A DNA stretch of 64,000 nt. Origin: Mycoplana dimorpha (lineage in GTDB: Bacteria > Pseudomonadota > Alphaproteobacteria > Rhizobiales > Rhizobiaceae). The notes beneath the pieces were generated by a model, which ran no database searches, was not told where the DNA came from, and worked only from the letters and a program-made list of their open reading frames with translations. The stretch covers positions 372,001 to 436,000 of the forward strand of contig NZ_PZZZ01000001.1 in NCBI RefSeq assembly GCF_003046475.1. Reading direction: 5' to 3'. The translations under genes were made by a program, and so were the position numbers. Below are positions 7,620 through 15,491 of the stretch, one piece after another. Within the stretch, counting starts at the first letter, position 1; each line of letters begins with the position of its first letter.

Positions 7620-9125
7620 TCAATCCGCCTTTGGATAGAGCCACGCGTACCCAAAACTGTAGCGATCCTCGGCCGTGCCGTGGTGGTAGGGCAGGGAGAT
7701 CGCCTGCACGCTCGGCTCCTCGGCCGCGGCGCCTGAAGCGAAGTTGGTCGCAAAGGACATGAGGTCGGCCGGAACGGCAGGCTTGGCCCCCTCCTTGCTG
7801 CGCCACACCAGAAGCAGCGGCGCTTGCCTGCTCAAGACCGGATGCGGGGCGACGGCGGAGTAGGGCTCCGCAACGACCGGCACACCGGGAAACTGCAGGC
7901 GAAGGTTGCCGGCGAGATGCGTTTCGGTCGTGAGAATGGCGGCCGGCGCGACATAGTCCCCCTCGCGGACATGGGACGCGAATCCGGCGTAGGGGACGTT
8001 CAGCTTCTGATAGTCGCCCGTCAGGCCGGCGGCGGCGACGCGCCCGAACAGGATCACCGGCACGGCGACCATGATCAGCAAGGGTATCGGCAGCAAGCGC
8101 TTCAGGTGCAGCTCGTCGATAGCGCCGGCCGCTTCGAGCTTCAGGCAGAGATAGAGCGGCAGAACCAGCAGCAGCGGCGTCAGCCAGCGATCCTTAATGT
8201 GCGCCGCGCCGCCGAACACGACCAGCAGCACAAGCGCCAGGAGGAAGATCACCACCATCCGCTCGATCAGCGCCGTCCAGCGGTTGCCGTGCGAAAGCGA
8301 CTTGCGCAGGCGGCTCCGGAACACCGCCGCGAAGACAACGATCGTCACGGCGGAGAAACTGACAGCCGCCAAGACCAGGGACGCCAGGCCGCCGACAATC
8401 TGCGACGACAGACCGGTGCTGTCCTCGCCGAGCTTCGTCATGGTTCCATTGGTGGCAAGGTCGAGATTGTCGACGAGCCAGAGCGCATGCGGCGCGACGA
8501 TTGCCACGCTCGCGGCGATCGTCAGCAACAGCCGCCTGTCGAACACCCGCTGGCGCCATCCCTGGTCGAACAGCACTGCGAGGAGGGCGGATGCGGGCAG
8601 CAGGGCGAAATTGTACTTGGAAATCATTCCGACGCCGATTGCGATGCCGGTGAGGAGATAGGAGGCGGCGCTGGGGGCGGCGAGGGTCCGCAAGAAACCG
8701 TACAGGAAGAGGGCCGCGGCAAAGACGACGGCAACGGTGTGGGTGAGGTCGCGTTGCGCCTCGAAAGCGATTTGCGGGATCGTCAGGAGTGACAGCGTGG
8801 CGACGATGGCCAGATCCCGGCTCTTCAGCACGGTGCGGGCCGCAAGGCTATAGGTGAGGTAAGCTGAGAACAGAACGAGGTTCTTCAGCAGGCTGATTGC
8901 GAAGACGCTTGGCCCTGTGATCTGGATGACGGCATATTGCACCCAGTTGTAGAAGGGCGGCTGGGTGTCGTAGCCGGTCGCCAGCCATTGCGACAGCAGG
9001 ATCTGCTGTGCCTCGTCGCGCTCCAGTGAATCAGGAAGCGCCATGCGCACGAGAAGGTTCAGCAGGAAATAGCCGGCGAGCAGCAGCAAGACCGCGTTCG
9101 GCGAACTGCGCAGGAACCGGCTCAT
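7620..9125 (-). CDS. Glycosyltransferase family 39 (ArnT/PMT-like) membrane protein
   Basis: A 501-residue polytopic protein with about 11-12 hydrophobic segments. The first periplasmic loop carries the acidic ERDEA motif and TQPPFYNW, both characteristic of GT39 enzymes (ArnT and relatives) that use a lipid-phosphate sugar to modify lipid A or protein in the periplasm. Its start lies one base past the stop of the upstream GT2 gene, so the two are surely co-translated. The GT2 partner would make the polyprenyl-phosphate sugar donor. The sugar and acceptor cannot be told from sequence. Confidence 0.87.
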   Translation of the reverse strand: MSRFLRSSPNAVLLLLAGYFLLNLLVRMALPDSLERDEAQQILLSQWLATGYDTQPPFYNWVQYAVIQITGPSVFAISLLKNLVLFSAYLTYSLAARTVLKSRDLAIVATLSLLTIPQIAFEAQRDLTHTVAVVFAAALFLYGFLRTLAAPSAASYLLTGIAIGVGMISKYNFALLPASALLAVLFDQGWRQRVFDRRLLLTIAASVAIVAPHALWLVDNLDLATNGTMTKLGEDSTGLSSQIVGGLASLVLAAVSFSAVTIVVFAAVFRSRLRKSLSHGNRWTALIERMVVIFLLALVLLVVFGGAAHIKDRWLTPLLLVLPLYLCLKLEAAGAIDELHLKRLLPIPLLIMVAVPVILFGRVAAAGLTGDYQKLNVPYAGFASHVREGDYVAPAAILTTETHLAGNLRLQFPGVPVVAEPYSAVAPHPVLSRQAPLLLVWRSKEGAKPAVPADLMSFATNFASGAAAEEPSVQAISLPYHHGTAEDRYSFGYAWLYPKAD

Positions 9126-9126
9126 C

Positions 9127-10149
9127 TCAACCGCGCCGGAAGGTCTGCCGGACGACGTAGTTCGGCGTGTCGTCGTTGCGGAAATAGGTGCGGGCCAGCA
9201 TCTCGGCCAGGATGCCGGTGGTGATCAACTGGATTGACGCCAAAAACAGCATGAAGCCGATCAGCAGCAGCGGGCGCGTGCCGATGTCGTTGCCGAAGGC
9301 GATCTTGTCGATGAAGAGATAGCCGAGGATCAGGGCGCTGATCGCGCCGGCGGCAAGGCCAATCGAGCCGAAGAAATGCCCCGGCCGCGCCTGGTAGCGC
9401 ATGAAGAACAGCACCGAGAGAAGATCGAGGATGACCCGGAAGGTGCGGGAGATGCCGTATTTCGAGGTGCCGAGCGTGCGGGGATGATGGGTCACCACCA
9501 TTTCGCCGATGCGTGAGGAGGGCACGACGCCTGCCACCCATGCGGGGATGAAGCGATGCATCTCCCCCATCAGCTTGACCTGCTTGATGATCGAGGCGCG
9601 GTAGATCTTCAGGCTGCAGCCGTAGTCGTGCAGGCGCACGCCTGTGATCCGGCCGATCAGCGCATTGGCGCACCAGGAGGGAATCTTGCGCAGGAACAGC
9701 CCGTCCTTGCGGTTCTTGCGCCAGCCGACGAGGAGGTCCAGTTCGCGCTCCTCCAGCGCCTGCGCCATGGCGCGGATGTCGCGCGGGTCGTTCTGCAGGT
9801 CGCCGTCGAGGGTGGCGATCAGGCGTCCGCTTGCGGCGTCGATGCCGGCCTGCATGGCGGCCGTCTGGCCGAAATTGCGCTGCAGTTCGATGACCGCCAG
9901 ATTGAGACCCGGTCGCTCCAGCCAGCTGCGAGCCTTCATCAAGGTGGCATCGGTGCTGCCGTCGTCGACGAGGATCAGTTCCCACGGCCTGGCGAAGCCC
10001 TCCATGGCTTCGCAGATGCGCTCGATCAGCGGTCCGATGCTCTCCTGCTCGTTGAAGACAGGCACGACGAGCGATATCTCGATTGCCGAGGGCTTCAGTT
10101 CGGCAGCGGCGGCGTTTTGCAAGTTCTCTGGCAACTCTTGTTTCTCCAC
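9127..10149 (-). CDS. Glycosyltransferase family 2 (ArnC/GtrB/DPM1-like)
   Basis: A 340-residue polyprenyl-phosphate glycosyltransferase. The cytoplasmic GT-A domain (about residues 25-250) shows VVPVFNEQES, the DDGS nucleotide-sugar site and LDGDLQNDP with the metal-binding DxD. Two C-terminal hydrophobic segments (about 255-315) match GtrB/ArnC architecture. It is the first gene of a two-gene unit with the GT39 enzyme, separated by one base, and probably supplies its lipid-linked sugar. It is divergent, with a 76-bp gap, from a flippase-like gene, so the three may form one envelope-glycosylation module. Confidence 0.9.
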   Translation of the reverse strand: MEKQELPENLQNAAAAELKPSAIEISLVVPVFNEQESIGPLIERICEAMEGFARPWELILVDDGSTDATLMKARSWLERPGLNLAVIELQRNFGQTAAMQAGIDAASGRLIATLDGDLQNDPRDIRAMAQALEERELDLLVGWRKNRKDGLFLRKIPSWCANALIGRITGVRLHDYGCSLKIYRASIIKQVKLMGEMHRFIPAWVAGVVPSSRIGEMVVTHHPRTLGTSKYGISRTFRVILDLLSVLFFMRYQARPGHFFGSIGLAAGAISALILGYLFIDKIAFGNDIGTRPLLLIGFMLFLASIQLITTGILAEMLARTYFRNDDTPNYVVRQTFRRG

Positions 10150-10225
10150 TCCGGCGGAGTTCTTTCCTCAGGCGGATCGTGATACACGCATTCGCCGCGC
10201 ACCGATCAGGGAAATCCAGCACTAT

Positions 10226-11192
10226 ATGACTTCAGCGCCGAATTCCAGACGACGGTCCTGGCTTTCCCGTCATGCCATGAGCCTGCTGGCGCTCGCATGC
10301 CTGGTCGCCTATCTGGCCTTCGTCGAGTGGCAATGGGGCTGGGCGCAGCTGTTGTCGCAATGGGCCAGGGTGGGCTTCGACACGGCGGTTCTCGCCCTGG
10401 CGCTGCTGACCGCCACCTATCTGGTCCGAGCGCAGCGCATCTACGACTATTTTCCGCGCGAGACGTCGGGAAAGGTTTCTGAAGCTCTTCCGCCTCACGC
10501 AGGTCCACAACCTCCTGAACATCATGCTGCCGTTCCGGACCGGCGAAACCAGTTTTCCGCTGTTGATGCGCTCGCAGTTCGCAGTTCCGCTCGCGCGCGC
10601 GACATCGGCGCTGCTGGTGATGCGCCTTCTCGACCTGCACGCCCTCTGTGCCGCCGCCGGTCTCGGCCTGGTGCTCGGCACCGAACACGGGTGGAGCGCG
10701 TGGCTGCTCTGGACGGCGTTCCTGCTGGCGCCATTGCTGCTCTTTGCGGTCAAGCGCCCGCTCCTCAAGCGCCTGAACGGCCGCCTGCCGGAAAGGCTGG
10801 GCGGGATACTGGAGGAAATCGAAGCCGGAATTCCCGCAGACACGACCGGCTTCGCCCGCGCCTGGGCCTTCACCGTGGTGAACTGGGCCGTCAAGGTGCT
10901 CGTGCTTGCCTGGGTCCTCGGGCTGCTCGGTGTCGCGCCGCTCGGCGCCAGCTTCGGCGGCGCGCTGGGGGGCGAGCTGTCCTCGGTCCTTCCCCTCCAT
11001 GCGCCGGGCGGCGTCGGCACCTATCCGGCCGGGATCACGGCCGGTGCCGTCGCCTTCGGCGCCCCCGGCCACAGGGCCGCGGTTGCGGCGCTGGCCGAGG
11101 CGGCGATCAACGTCCATCTGCTGATCGTCGCGAGCGCCTGCGTCGGTACCGCGCTGTCGATCGTTCTGTCCTGGCTGCCGAAGCGGCGCTGA
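10226..11192 (+). pseudogene. Lysylphosphatidylglycerol synthase TM-region family protein (UPF0104-like), frameshifted
   Basis: The family sequence starts at ATG 10226 (MTSAPNSRRRSW) and runs to RIYDYFPRETSGK, then jumps frame and continues as FLKLFRLTQVHNLLNIM through LPFRTGE to a stop at 11192. One extra base at about 10471-10476 (aaaggttt) accounts for the shift. Without it the product would be 321 residues with about eight membrane segments, a normal length for this flippase-like family. The downstream half has intact coding character, so the event is recent or is a sequencing error. It sits divergently beside the GT2-GT39 pair, where such proteins often occur. Confidence 0.75.
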
Positions 11193-11193
11193 A

Positions 11194-12696
11194 TCACTGG
11201 AACGCCGTCTCGTAGAAGCTCCTGAGCTTGCGCGAATGCAGTTTCTCGGTCGGCATGCCGGCGAGCTTCTCCAGGGCGCGGATGCCGATGCGCAGGTGCT
11301 GGTTGACCTGGGTGCGGTAGAAGGCAGTCGCCATGCCGGGCAGCTTCAATTCGCCGTGCAGCGGCTTGTCGGAGACGCAGAGCAGGGTGCCGTAGGGCAC
11401 GCGAAAGCGGAACCCGTTGGCAGCGATCGTCGCCGACTCCATGTCGAGCGCGATTGCCCGCGACTGCGACAGCCGCTTGACCGGCCCGCGCTGGTCGCGC
11501 AGTTCCCAGTTGCGGTTGTCGATCGTCGCCACGGTGCCGGTACGCATGATGCGCTTGAGGTCGTAGCCTTCGAGCCCGGTCACCTCCGCCACCGCCCCCT
11601 CCAGCGCCACCTGGACCTCGGCGAGCGCCGGGATCGGCACCCAGACCGGCAGGTCGTCGTCGAGCACATGGTCCTCCCGCACATAGGCGTGCGCGAGAAC
11701 GTAGTCGCCGAGCGTCTGGCTATTGCGCAAGCCGGCGCAGTGGCCGAGCATCAGCCAGGCGTGCGGGCGCAGCACGGCGATGTGGTCGGTGATCGTCTTG
11801 GCGTTGGACGGCCCGACGCCGATGTTGACCAGCGTGATGCCGCCATGGCCCTTGCGCTTGATGTGATAGGCCGGCATCTGCGGCAGCCGCGAAAGCGTGA
11901 GGTCGGTGTCCGGCTTGTCGTTGCCGGCCTGGGTGCTGATGTTGCCGGGCTCGACGAAGGCGGTGTAGCCGTTGCCGCCCTCGGCCATCTGCAGGCGCGC
12001 CCAGGCGCAGAACTCGTCGACATAGAACTGGTAGTTCGTGAACAGCACGAAGTTCTGGAAGTGGTTGGCGCTGGTGGCGGTGTAGTGGCTGAGGCGGGCG
12101 AGCGAGTAGTCGACGCGTTGCGCGGTGAAGGCGGCCAGCGGCGAGGGCTCGCCGGGGCCGGCCTCGTAGGAGCCGTTGGCGATCTCGTCGTCGGTGTTGG
12201 TCAGGTCCGGCGCGTCGAACAGGTCGCGCAGCGGCACGGTGACGTTCTCGGCAATCTCCGCCTCCACATAGGCGCCCTCGCCGAAAGCGAAATGCAGCGG
12301 GATCGGCGTCGACGACTCCGACACCGTGACGCTGACGCCGTGATTGCGCATCAGGTGTCCCAATTGTTCCCTGAGGTAATGGCGGAAAAGCTTCGGGCGG
12401 GTCACGGTCGTGGCATAGACGCCGGGCGATGCGACGTAGCCGTGCGACAGTCGCGAATCGACGTGTCCGAAGCTCGTCGTCTCGATGGTGACCTGCGGAT
12501 AGAAGGCGCGGAACCGGCAATCCGGCAGGCCGCTTCTGGCGAAGCTGGCGAATGCCTCGGTCAGGAAGCGGACATTGCGCTCGTACAGCTCTTCCAGGCA
12601 ATCGACCGCCTTGACCGGATCGTCAAAGGATTGCGGCTCGAAGGGGGCTGGCGTCGAAAAGGGAAGGACGGTGCGGGACAAGATGGTTCTGCTCAT
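11194..12696 (-). CDS. amn: AMP nucleosidase
   Basis: A 500-residue enzyme (E. coli Amn is 484) that hydrolyses AMP to adenine and ribose-5-phosphate. The N-terminal regulatory domain (to about residue 190) precedes a nucleoside-phosphorylase-like catalytic domain with NIGVGPSNAKTITDH, LMLGHCAGLRNSQ and the conserved ALDMESATIAANG segment that holds the catalytic acid region. The start at 12696 gives the normal N-terminus. The frame extends 79 codons upstream but crosses the apparent promoter. There is no clear ribosome-binding site, and a TATAAT lies just six bases before the ATG, suggesting a leaderless message. Confidence 0.93.
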   Translation of the reverse strand: MSRTILSRTVLPFSTPAPFEPQSFDDPVKAVDCLEELYERNVRFLTEAFASFARSGLPDCRFRAFYPQVTIETTSFGHVDSRLSHGYVASPGVYATTVTRPKLFRHYLREQLGHLMRNHGVSVTVSESSTPIPLHFAFGEGAYVEAEIAENVTVPLRDLFDAPDLTNTDDEIANGSYEAGPGEPSPLAAFTAQRVDYSLARLSHYTATSANHFQNFVLFTNYQFYVDEFCAWARLQMAEGGNGYTAFVEPGNISTQAGNDKPDTDLTLSRLPQMPAYHIKRKGHGGITLVNIGVGPSNAKTITDHIAVLRPHAWLMLGHCAGLRNSQTLGDYVLAHAYVREDHVLDDDLPVWVPIPALAEVQVALEGAVAEVTGLEGYDLKRIMRTGTVATIDNRNWELRDQRGPVKRLSQSRAIALDMESATIAANGFRFRVPYGTLLCVSDKPLHGELKLPGMATAFYRTQVNQHLRIGIRALEKLAGMPTEKLHSRKLRSFYETAFQ

Positions 12697-12730
12697 CGAA
12701 TTATTATAGATCGCCGATCTTTCTACACAA
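12697..12730 (-). promoter_or_regulatory. amn promoter with palindrome in its spacer
   Basis: On the minus strand a perfect TATAAT occupies 12708-12703, with TTGTGT (12730-12725) 16 bases upstream as a -35 candidate. The predicted first transcribed base falls on the A of the amn ATG. A 6-bp palindrome AGATCG-C-CGATCT (12708-12720) fills most of the spacer and would block RNA polymerase if bound. Confidence 0.55.
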
Positions 12731-12790
12731 ACGACAAGATTGTAACCCCCCGCCCGCGGCACTGCCGCCGCTTTCGCATCGTTTGGGCGT

Positions 12791-13111
12791 TCAACGCGGT
12801 CCGGCGAGGATGACGATCGCCCCGCCCATGGCAATTGCAACACCGGCGACATCCCAGCGGTCGGGGGCAACGCCTTCGGCGCCCCAGAGCCACAGCAGCG
12901 ACGCTGCGATATAGATGCCGCCATATGCTGCATAGGCGCGGCCGGCCGCGCTCGAATCGACGAGGGTCAGCAGCCAGGCGAAGGCCGCCAGCGACGCCAT
13001 GCCAGGCACGAGCCAGAGCGCCGACTTGTCCATTCGCAGCCAGGCCCAGAAGGAAAAGCAGCCGGCAATTTCGGCAAGCGCTGCTGCGCAGTAGATCAGG
13101 ATGGACTTCAT
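12791..13111 (-). CDS. YnfA family (UPF0060) small membrane protein
   Basis: A 106-residue protein with four hydrophobic segments and the family marks [26 protein letters not shown] and [11 protein letters not shown]. YnfA resembles small multidrug resistance transporters, and the E. coli member has been linked to export of toxic cations. The start at 13111 is the family start. The frame continues upstream ([13 protein letters not shown]) but that part has no support. Its GGAG ribosome-binding site is buried in a GC-rich hairpin. Two small secreted-protein genes precede it on the same strand. Confidence 0.92.
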   Translation of the reverse strand: MKSILIYCAAALAEIAGCFSFWAWLRMDKSALWLVPGMASLAAFAWLLTLVDSSAAGRAYAAYGGIYIAASLLWLWGAEGVAPDRWDVAGVAIAMGGAIVILAGPR

Positions 13112-13116
13112 TGAAG

Positions 13117-13137
13117 CTCCGGCAGGTGAAGCCGGAG
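13117..13137 (-). promoter_or_regulatory. Hairpin occluding the ynfA ribosome-binding site
   Basis: In the minus-strand message, CTCCGGC-(TTCACCT)-GCCGGAG folds into a 7-bp perfect stem (13137-13131 / 13123-13117). The GGAG that serves ynfA forms the 3' end of the stem, five bases before the ATG. This could make translation depend on temperature, ligand or upstream ribosome traffic. Confidence 0.55.
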
Positions 13138-13186
13138 ACTTAGCGCACAACTGCAGAAAGCGATACCGGGTTCGTTGCAGCCTTGC

Positions 13187-13210
13187 GCCATTCGGGCCAC
13201 ACCGAATGGC
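13187..13210 (-). terminator. Hairpin after the second micropeptide gene
   Basis: A 9-bp perfect inverted repeat (13187-13195 / 13202-13210) with a 6-base loop begins right after the stop of the 58-residue gene on the minus strand. There is no T-run, so it may be a processing or partial-termination signal. Confidence 0.5.
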
Positions 13211-13211
13211 T

Positions 13212-13388
13212 TCAACTCATCGCCTGCCGCTGCAACGTCACGAACAGCACGAGGCCGGCACCCTGCTTGGCCACGCCGTGGCTGCCGCTCGCGGCAAAGG
13301 AAATGGCGGCGAGCGGAGCAACCGCCAGCCCGGCAAGGACGAGTATCCGCAGGCTGACGGCTAGGCTGGCAACAAGCGCTGTCGGCAT
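13212..13388 (-). CDS. Putative 58-residue secreted or membrane micropeptide
   Basis: This short gene runs from ATG at 13388 to TGA at 13212. Residues 1-30 ([20 protein letters not shown] onward) form a long hydrophobic stretch ending in ALA-like residues, so a signal peptide or membrane anchor is likely. The rest is short, with [10 protein letters not shown] and a hydrophobic tail. A GGAAAGGA ribosome-binding site precedes the start at good spacing, and a hairpin follows the stop. It lies 24 bases after the 55-residue gene, so the two look like an operon. No known family is recognised. Confidence 0.5.
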   Translation of the reverse strand: MPTALVASLAVSLRILVLAGLAVAPLAAISFAASGSHGVAKQGAGLVLFVTLQRQAMS

Positions 13389-13412
13389 CACGGTCGTCCT
13401 TTCCGGTGGCGA

Positions 13413-13580
13413 CTAGAGGGCGGTCTTGCAGACCTTGGAGATGTTGCAGGCAATGGCGGTGCCGTATTGCGGCTTCTTCTGGTGGCGGCGCGCGTCGGTC
13501 TCGACGGCGGCGGCGACGGAGATCGCAAATACCGTCATCAGCAGCGTGATGATCGTCAGTCGTCGGGCCATGATTTCCAT
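13413..13580 (-). CDS. Putative 55-residue secreted micropeptide with two cysteines
   Basis: The frame from ATG 13580 to TAG 13413 encodes a typical Sec signal peptide (MEIMARR, a hydrophobic core, then SVAAAVETDA) and a mature part of about 30 residues rich in basic residues (RRHQKKPQYG), ending with a Cys pair six residues apart (IACNISKVCKTAL). The second in-frame ATG, at codon 4, is also possible. AGGGA lies about eight bases upstream. The design suggests a secreted, disulfide-bearing peptide of unknown role. It precedes the 58-residue gene and ynfA on the same strand. Confidence 0.55.
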   Translation of the reverse strand: MEIMARRLTIITLLMTVFAISVAAAVETDARRHQKKPQYGTAIACNISKVCKTAL

Positions 13581-13734
13581 TGTCGTCCCTGGGATTGTCC
13601 TTCAATGGCGCGGTTTTCGCATGCCGCTACTGAACGAGCCCTGAGGCATCTGTTCATCTGGCGTTCAGGAAAGTCGGGTCGCGGCTTGAAGGGCGACGGA
13701 TCCGTATCTACGTTCCGCATCGAAGGAGAACCGA

Positions 13735-14436
13735 ATGAGCAAACCCATCGACCTCTATTTCTGGCCGACCCCGAACGGCTTCAAGATCACCATCATGCTG
13801 GAAGAACTGGGCGTTCCCTACGATGTGAAATACGTCAATATCGGCCGCGGCGAACAGTTCGCGCCCGAATTCCTGAAGATCTCGCCCAACAACCGCATGC
13901 CGGCGATCGTCGATCCGGAAGGGCCGGGCGGCGAGCCGGTGTCGGTGTTCGAATCCGGCGCAATCCTCCAATATCTGGGTCGCAAGTACGGCCGGTTCTA
14001 CCCGACGGAGGAACGAGCCCGCATCCAGGTCGAGGAATGGCTGTTCTGGCAGATGGGCGGGCTAGGGCCGATGGCCGGGCAGGCCCACCATTTCCGCCAG
14101 TATGCGCCGGAGAAGATCAGGTATGCCATAGACCGCTACACGAACGAGGTGAACCGGCTCTACGGGGTGATGAACACCCGCCTGGCGGAGAACGATTATC
14201 TTGCCGGCGACTACTCGATCGCCGACATGGCCTGCATCGGCTGGGTGCGCTCCTACGAAAACCAGGGTCAGACCCTGGAGGATTTTCCGAACCTCAAGCG
14301 CTGGTTCGACGCCGTGCTCGCCCGCCCCGCCGTCCAGCGCGGCATCGCCGTCGGCAAGGAGGAGCGGGAGCGGCAAAAGAGCCTCGCCGAGGACAAGGAA
14401 GCGCAGAAGATCCTGTTCGGCCAGCGGGCGCGCTGA
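13735..14436 (+). CDS. Glutathione S-transferase family protein (YfcG/YghU-like)
   Basis: A 233-residue protein with an N-terminal thioredoxin-fold domain (IDLYFWPTPNGFKITIMLEE; NNRMPAIVDP; the ESGAILQYL glutathione-binding segment) and an all-helical C-terminal domain. Asn in the PTPNG motif is typical of Nu-class enzymes such as YfcG, which have disulfide-bond reductase activity. GAAGGAG precedes the ATG. The gene stands alone with long non-coding DNA after it. Confidence 0.9.
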   Translation: MSKPIDLYFWPTPNGFKITIMLEELGVPYDVKYVNIGRGEQFAPEFLKISPNNRMPAIVDPEGPGGEPVSVFESGAILQYLGRKYGRFYPTEERARIQVEEWLFWQMGGLGPMAGQAHHFRQYAPEKIRYAIDRYTNEVNRLYGVMNTRLAENDYLAGDYSIADMACIGWVRSYENQGQTLEDFPNLKRWFDAVLARPAVQRGIAVGKEERERQKSLAEDKEAQKILFGQRAR

Positions 14437-14961
14437 ACGCATGCCTTCGTAGAGGGGCCCAAACGACCGGTGTCTTCCTTCGCCCTGGCAGGTCCCTACC
14501 GGAAGTCTCGTCCGGTGCCGTCAAGACGGTTCGCAGTCCGGCACGCGCAAGGCTACGGGCCCAAAATCATCCTGCCGCGCCGCCGATCGGCGCGGGTAGC
14601 CCTCGTTGCATGAATTGATCTTCATCCCATCAAAGGCTTTGACTGCTCCGCAAACGTAAGGCTGGAGCGAAACGCAGCCCGGCGCGTTTGTGACCTTCTT
14701 CAAGCGGAAACCGGCGGCTGTGTTCAGTCCTCATGAAACGCAAGCCTGATTCCGTGGTTAGCGATGGTTGAAATCGCAAGTTGAATTTTCCGTAAACTTT
14801 GAAGCAGATCCGCGGCGTTCCAGACCGTTCCATGCTTAACGAAAAGCCAAGTTTACCAAGCGTTTGAACTTTGTTCGTCTCAAATTAAGCATGCATTTTA
14901 AACGACCGTTGAAGGCGCGCTGGCATAGTGAAGCCATAAGACGAGCACGGAAAAACACCGG
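14437..14961. other. Non-coding stretch
   Basis: No supported gene is seen on either strand. AT-richer DNA around 14760-14900 (ttgaattttccgtaaac; caaattaagcatgc) probably contains the promoter of the Sel1-type gene, whose leader would then be long. No convincing terminator was found after the GST gene. Confidence 0.5.
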
Positions 14962-15011
14962 CCGAAAAAACTTTCGGAGCCCAACGCCGCAGAAGACGGT
15001 GGGGCTCCGAA
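14962..15011 (+). promoter_or_regulatory. Alternative helices in the leader of the Sel1-type gene
   Basis: Two perfect stems share bases. A small one pairs 14962-14967 with 14972-14977 (CCGAAA-aaac-TTTCGG). A larger 10-bp stem pairs 14973-14982 with 15002-15011. They cannot form together, as expected for a switch-like leader. A tandem GACAGG run follows just before the ATG at 15067. Confidence 0.4.
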
Positions 15012-15066
15012 GGGGCGCAAAAACAGGGCGATACCAGAAAAGACGAACAGGACAGGGACAGGGACA

Positions 15067-15336
15067 ATGGCACGCTTCGACAGTCAGAATTCCGAAATGG
15101 CCGCCATGACGGGCGGCGAGACCCGCGCCGACGCGTTCTGCGACATGGGTCTGATGTATGCGACCGGGCGCGGATGCGCCGTCGACCTGGTCGCCGCTCA
15201 CAAGTGGCTCAACATCGCCGCCATCAAGGGTTGCGATCGTGCGGCCGAACTGCGCGCCGATCTCGCGGCGACCATGAGCAAGGCCGACCTGGCACAGGCG
15301 CTCCGCGCGGCTCGCGAATGGATGACCGTGCATTGA
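15067..15336 (+). CDS. Small Sel1-repeat-like protein
   Basis: An 89-residue protein with one clear Sel1/TPR-like unit: AFCDMGLMYATGRGCAVDLV followed by AAHKWLNIAAIKGCDRAAELRADL. The C-terminus reads SKADLAQALRAAREWM, a pattern shared by small Sel1-type proteins common in Rhizobiales. It has no signal peptide, so it should be cytoplasmic and act through protein contacts. The ATG follows a purine-rich GACAGGGACAGGGACA stretch that serves as ribosome-binding site. The upstream leader can fold in two exclusive ways. Function is not known. Confidence 0.8.
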   Translation: MARFDSQNSEMAAMTGGETRADAFCDMGLMYATGRGCAVDLVAAHKWLNIAAIKGCDRAAELRADLAATMSKADLAQALRAAREWMTVH

Positions 15337-15368
15337 GTTCGGCCGCGCCACCAGACAACAAGGCCTAA

Positions 15369-15404
15369 AGCAGATCGCGTGAACCGCCGTTCACGCGATC
15401 TGCT
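15369..15404. terminator. Perfect 16-bp intergenic palindrome
   Basis: AGCAGATCGCGTGAAC and its exact complement (15369-15384 / 15389-15404) flank a CGCC loop. It starts 33 bases after the Sel1-type gene stop and lacks a T-run. It may be a terminator for both converging genes or a member of a dispersed palindromic repeat family. Confidence 0.6.
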
Positions 15405-15491
15405 GCAAGTGCTTTGCGTTATGCTGTCTTTCGCGGGCCTCGACTGCTGGACCGATCGGTAGGGCAATAAGGTTGCGCCCCGCCGTCTTCC

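Noticed and set aside
10471-10476. Programmed frameshift in the flippase-like gene as the main explanation
   Set aside because: No classic slippery heptamer or following stimulatory structure was recognised. A simple indel or read error is more likely.
13111-13210. Possible guanidine-II (mini-ykkC) riboswitch before ynfA, because two hairpins precede an SMR-like gene
   Set aside because: Neither loop has the conserved ACGR sequence required for guanidine-II RNAs, and the hairpins are too far apart in type and spacing.
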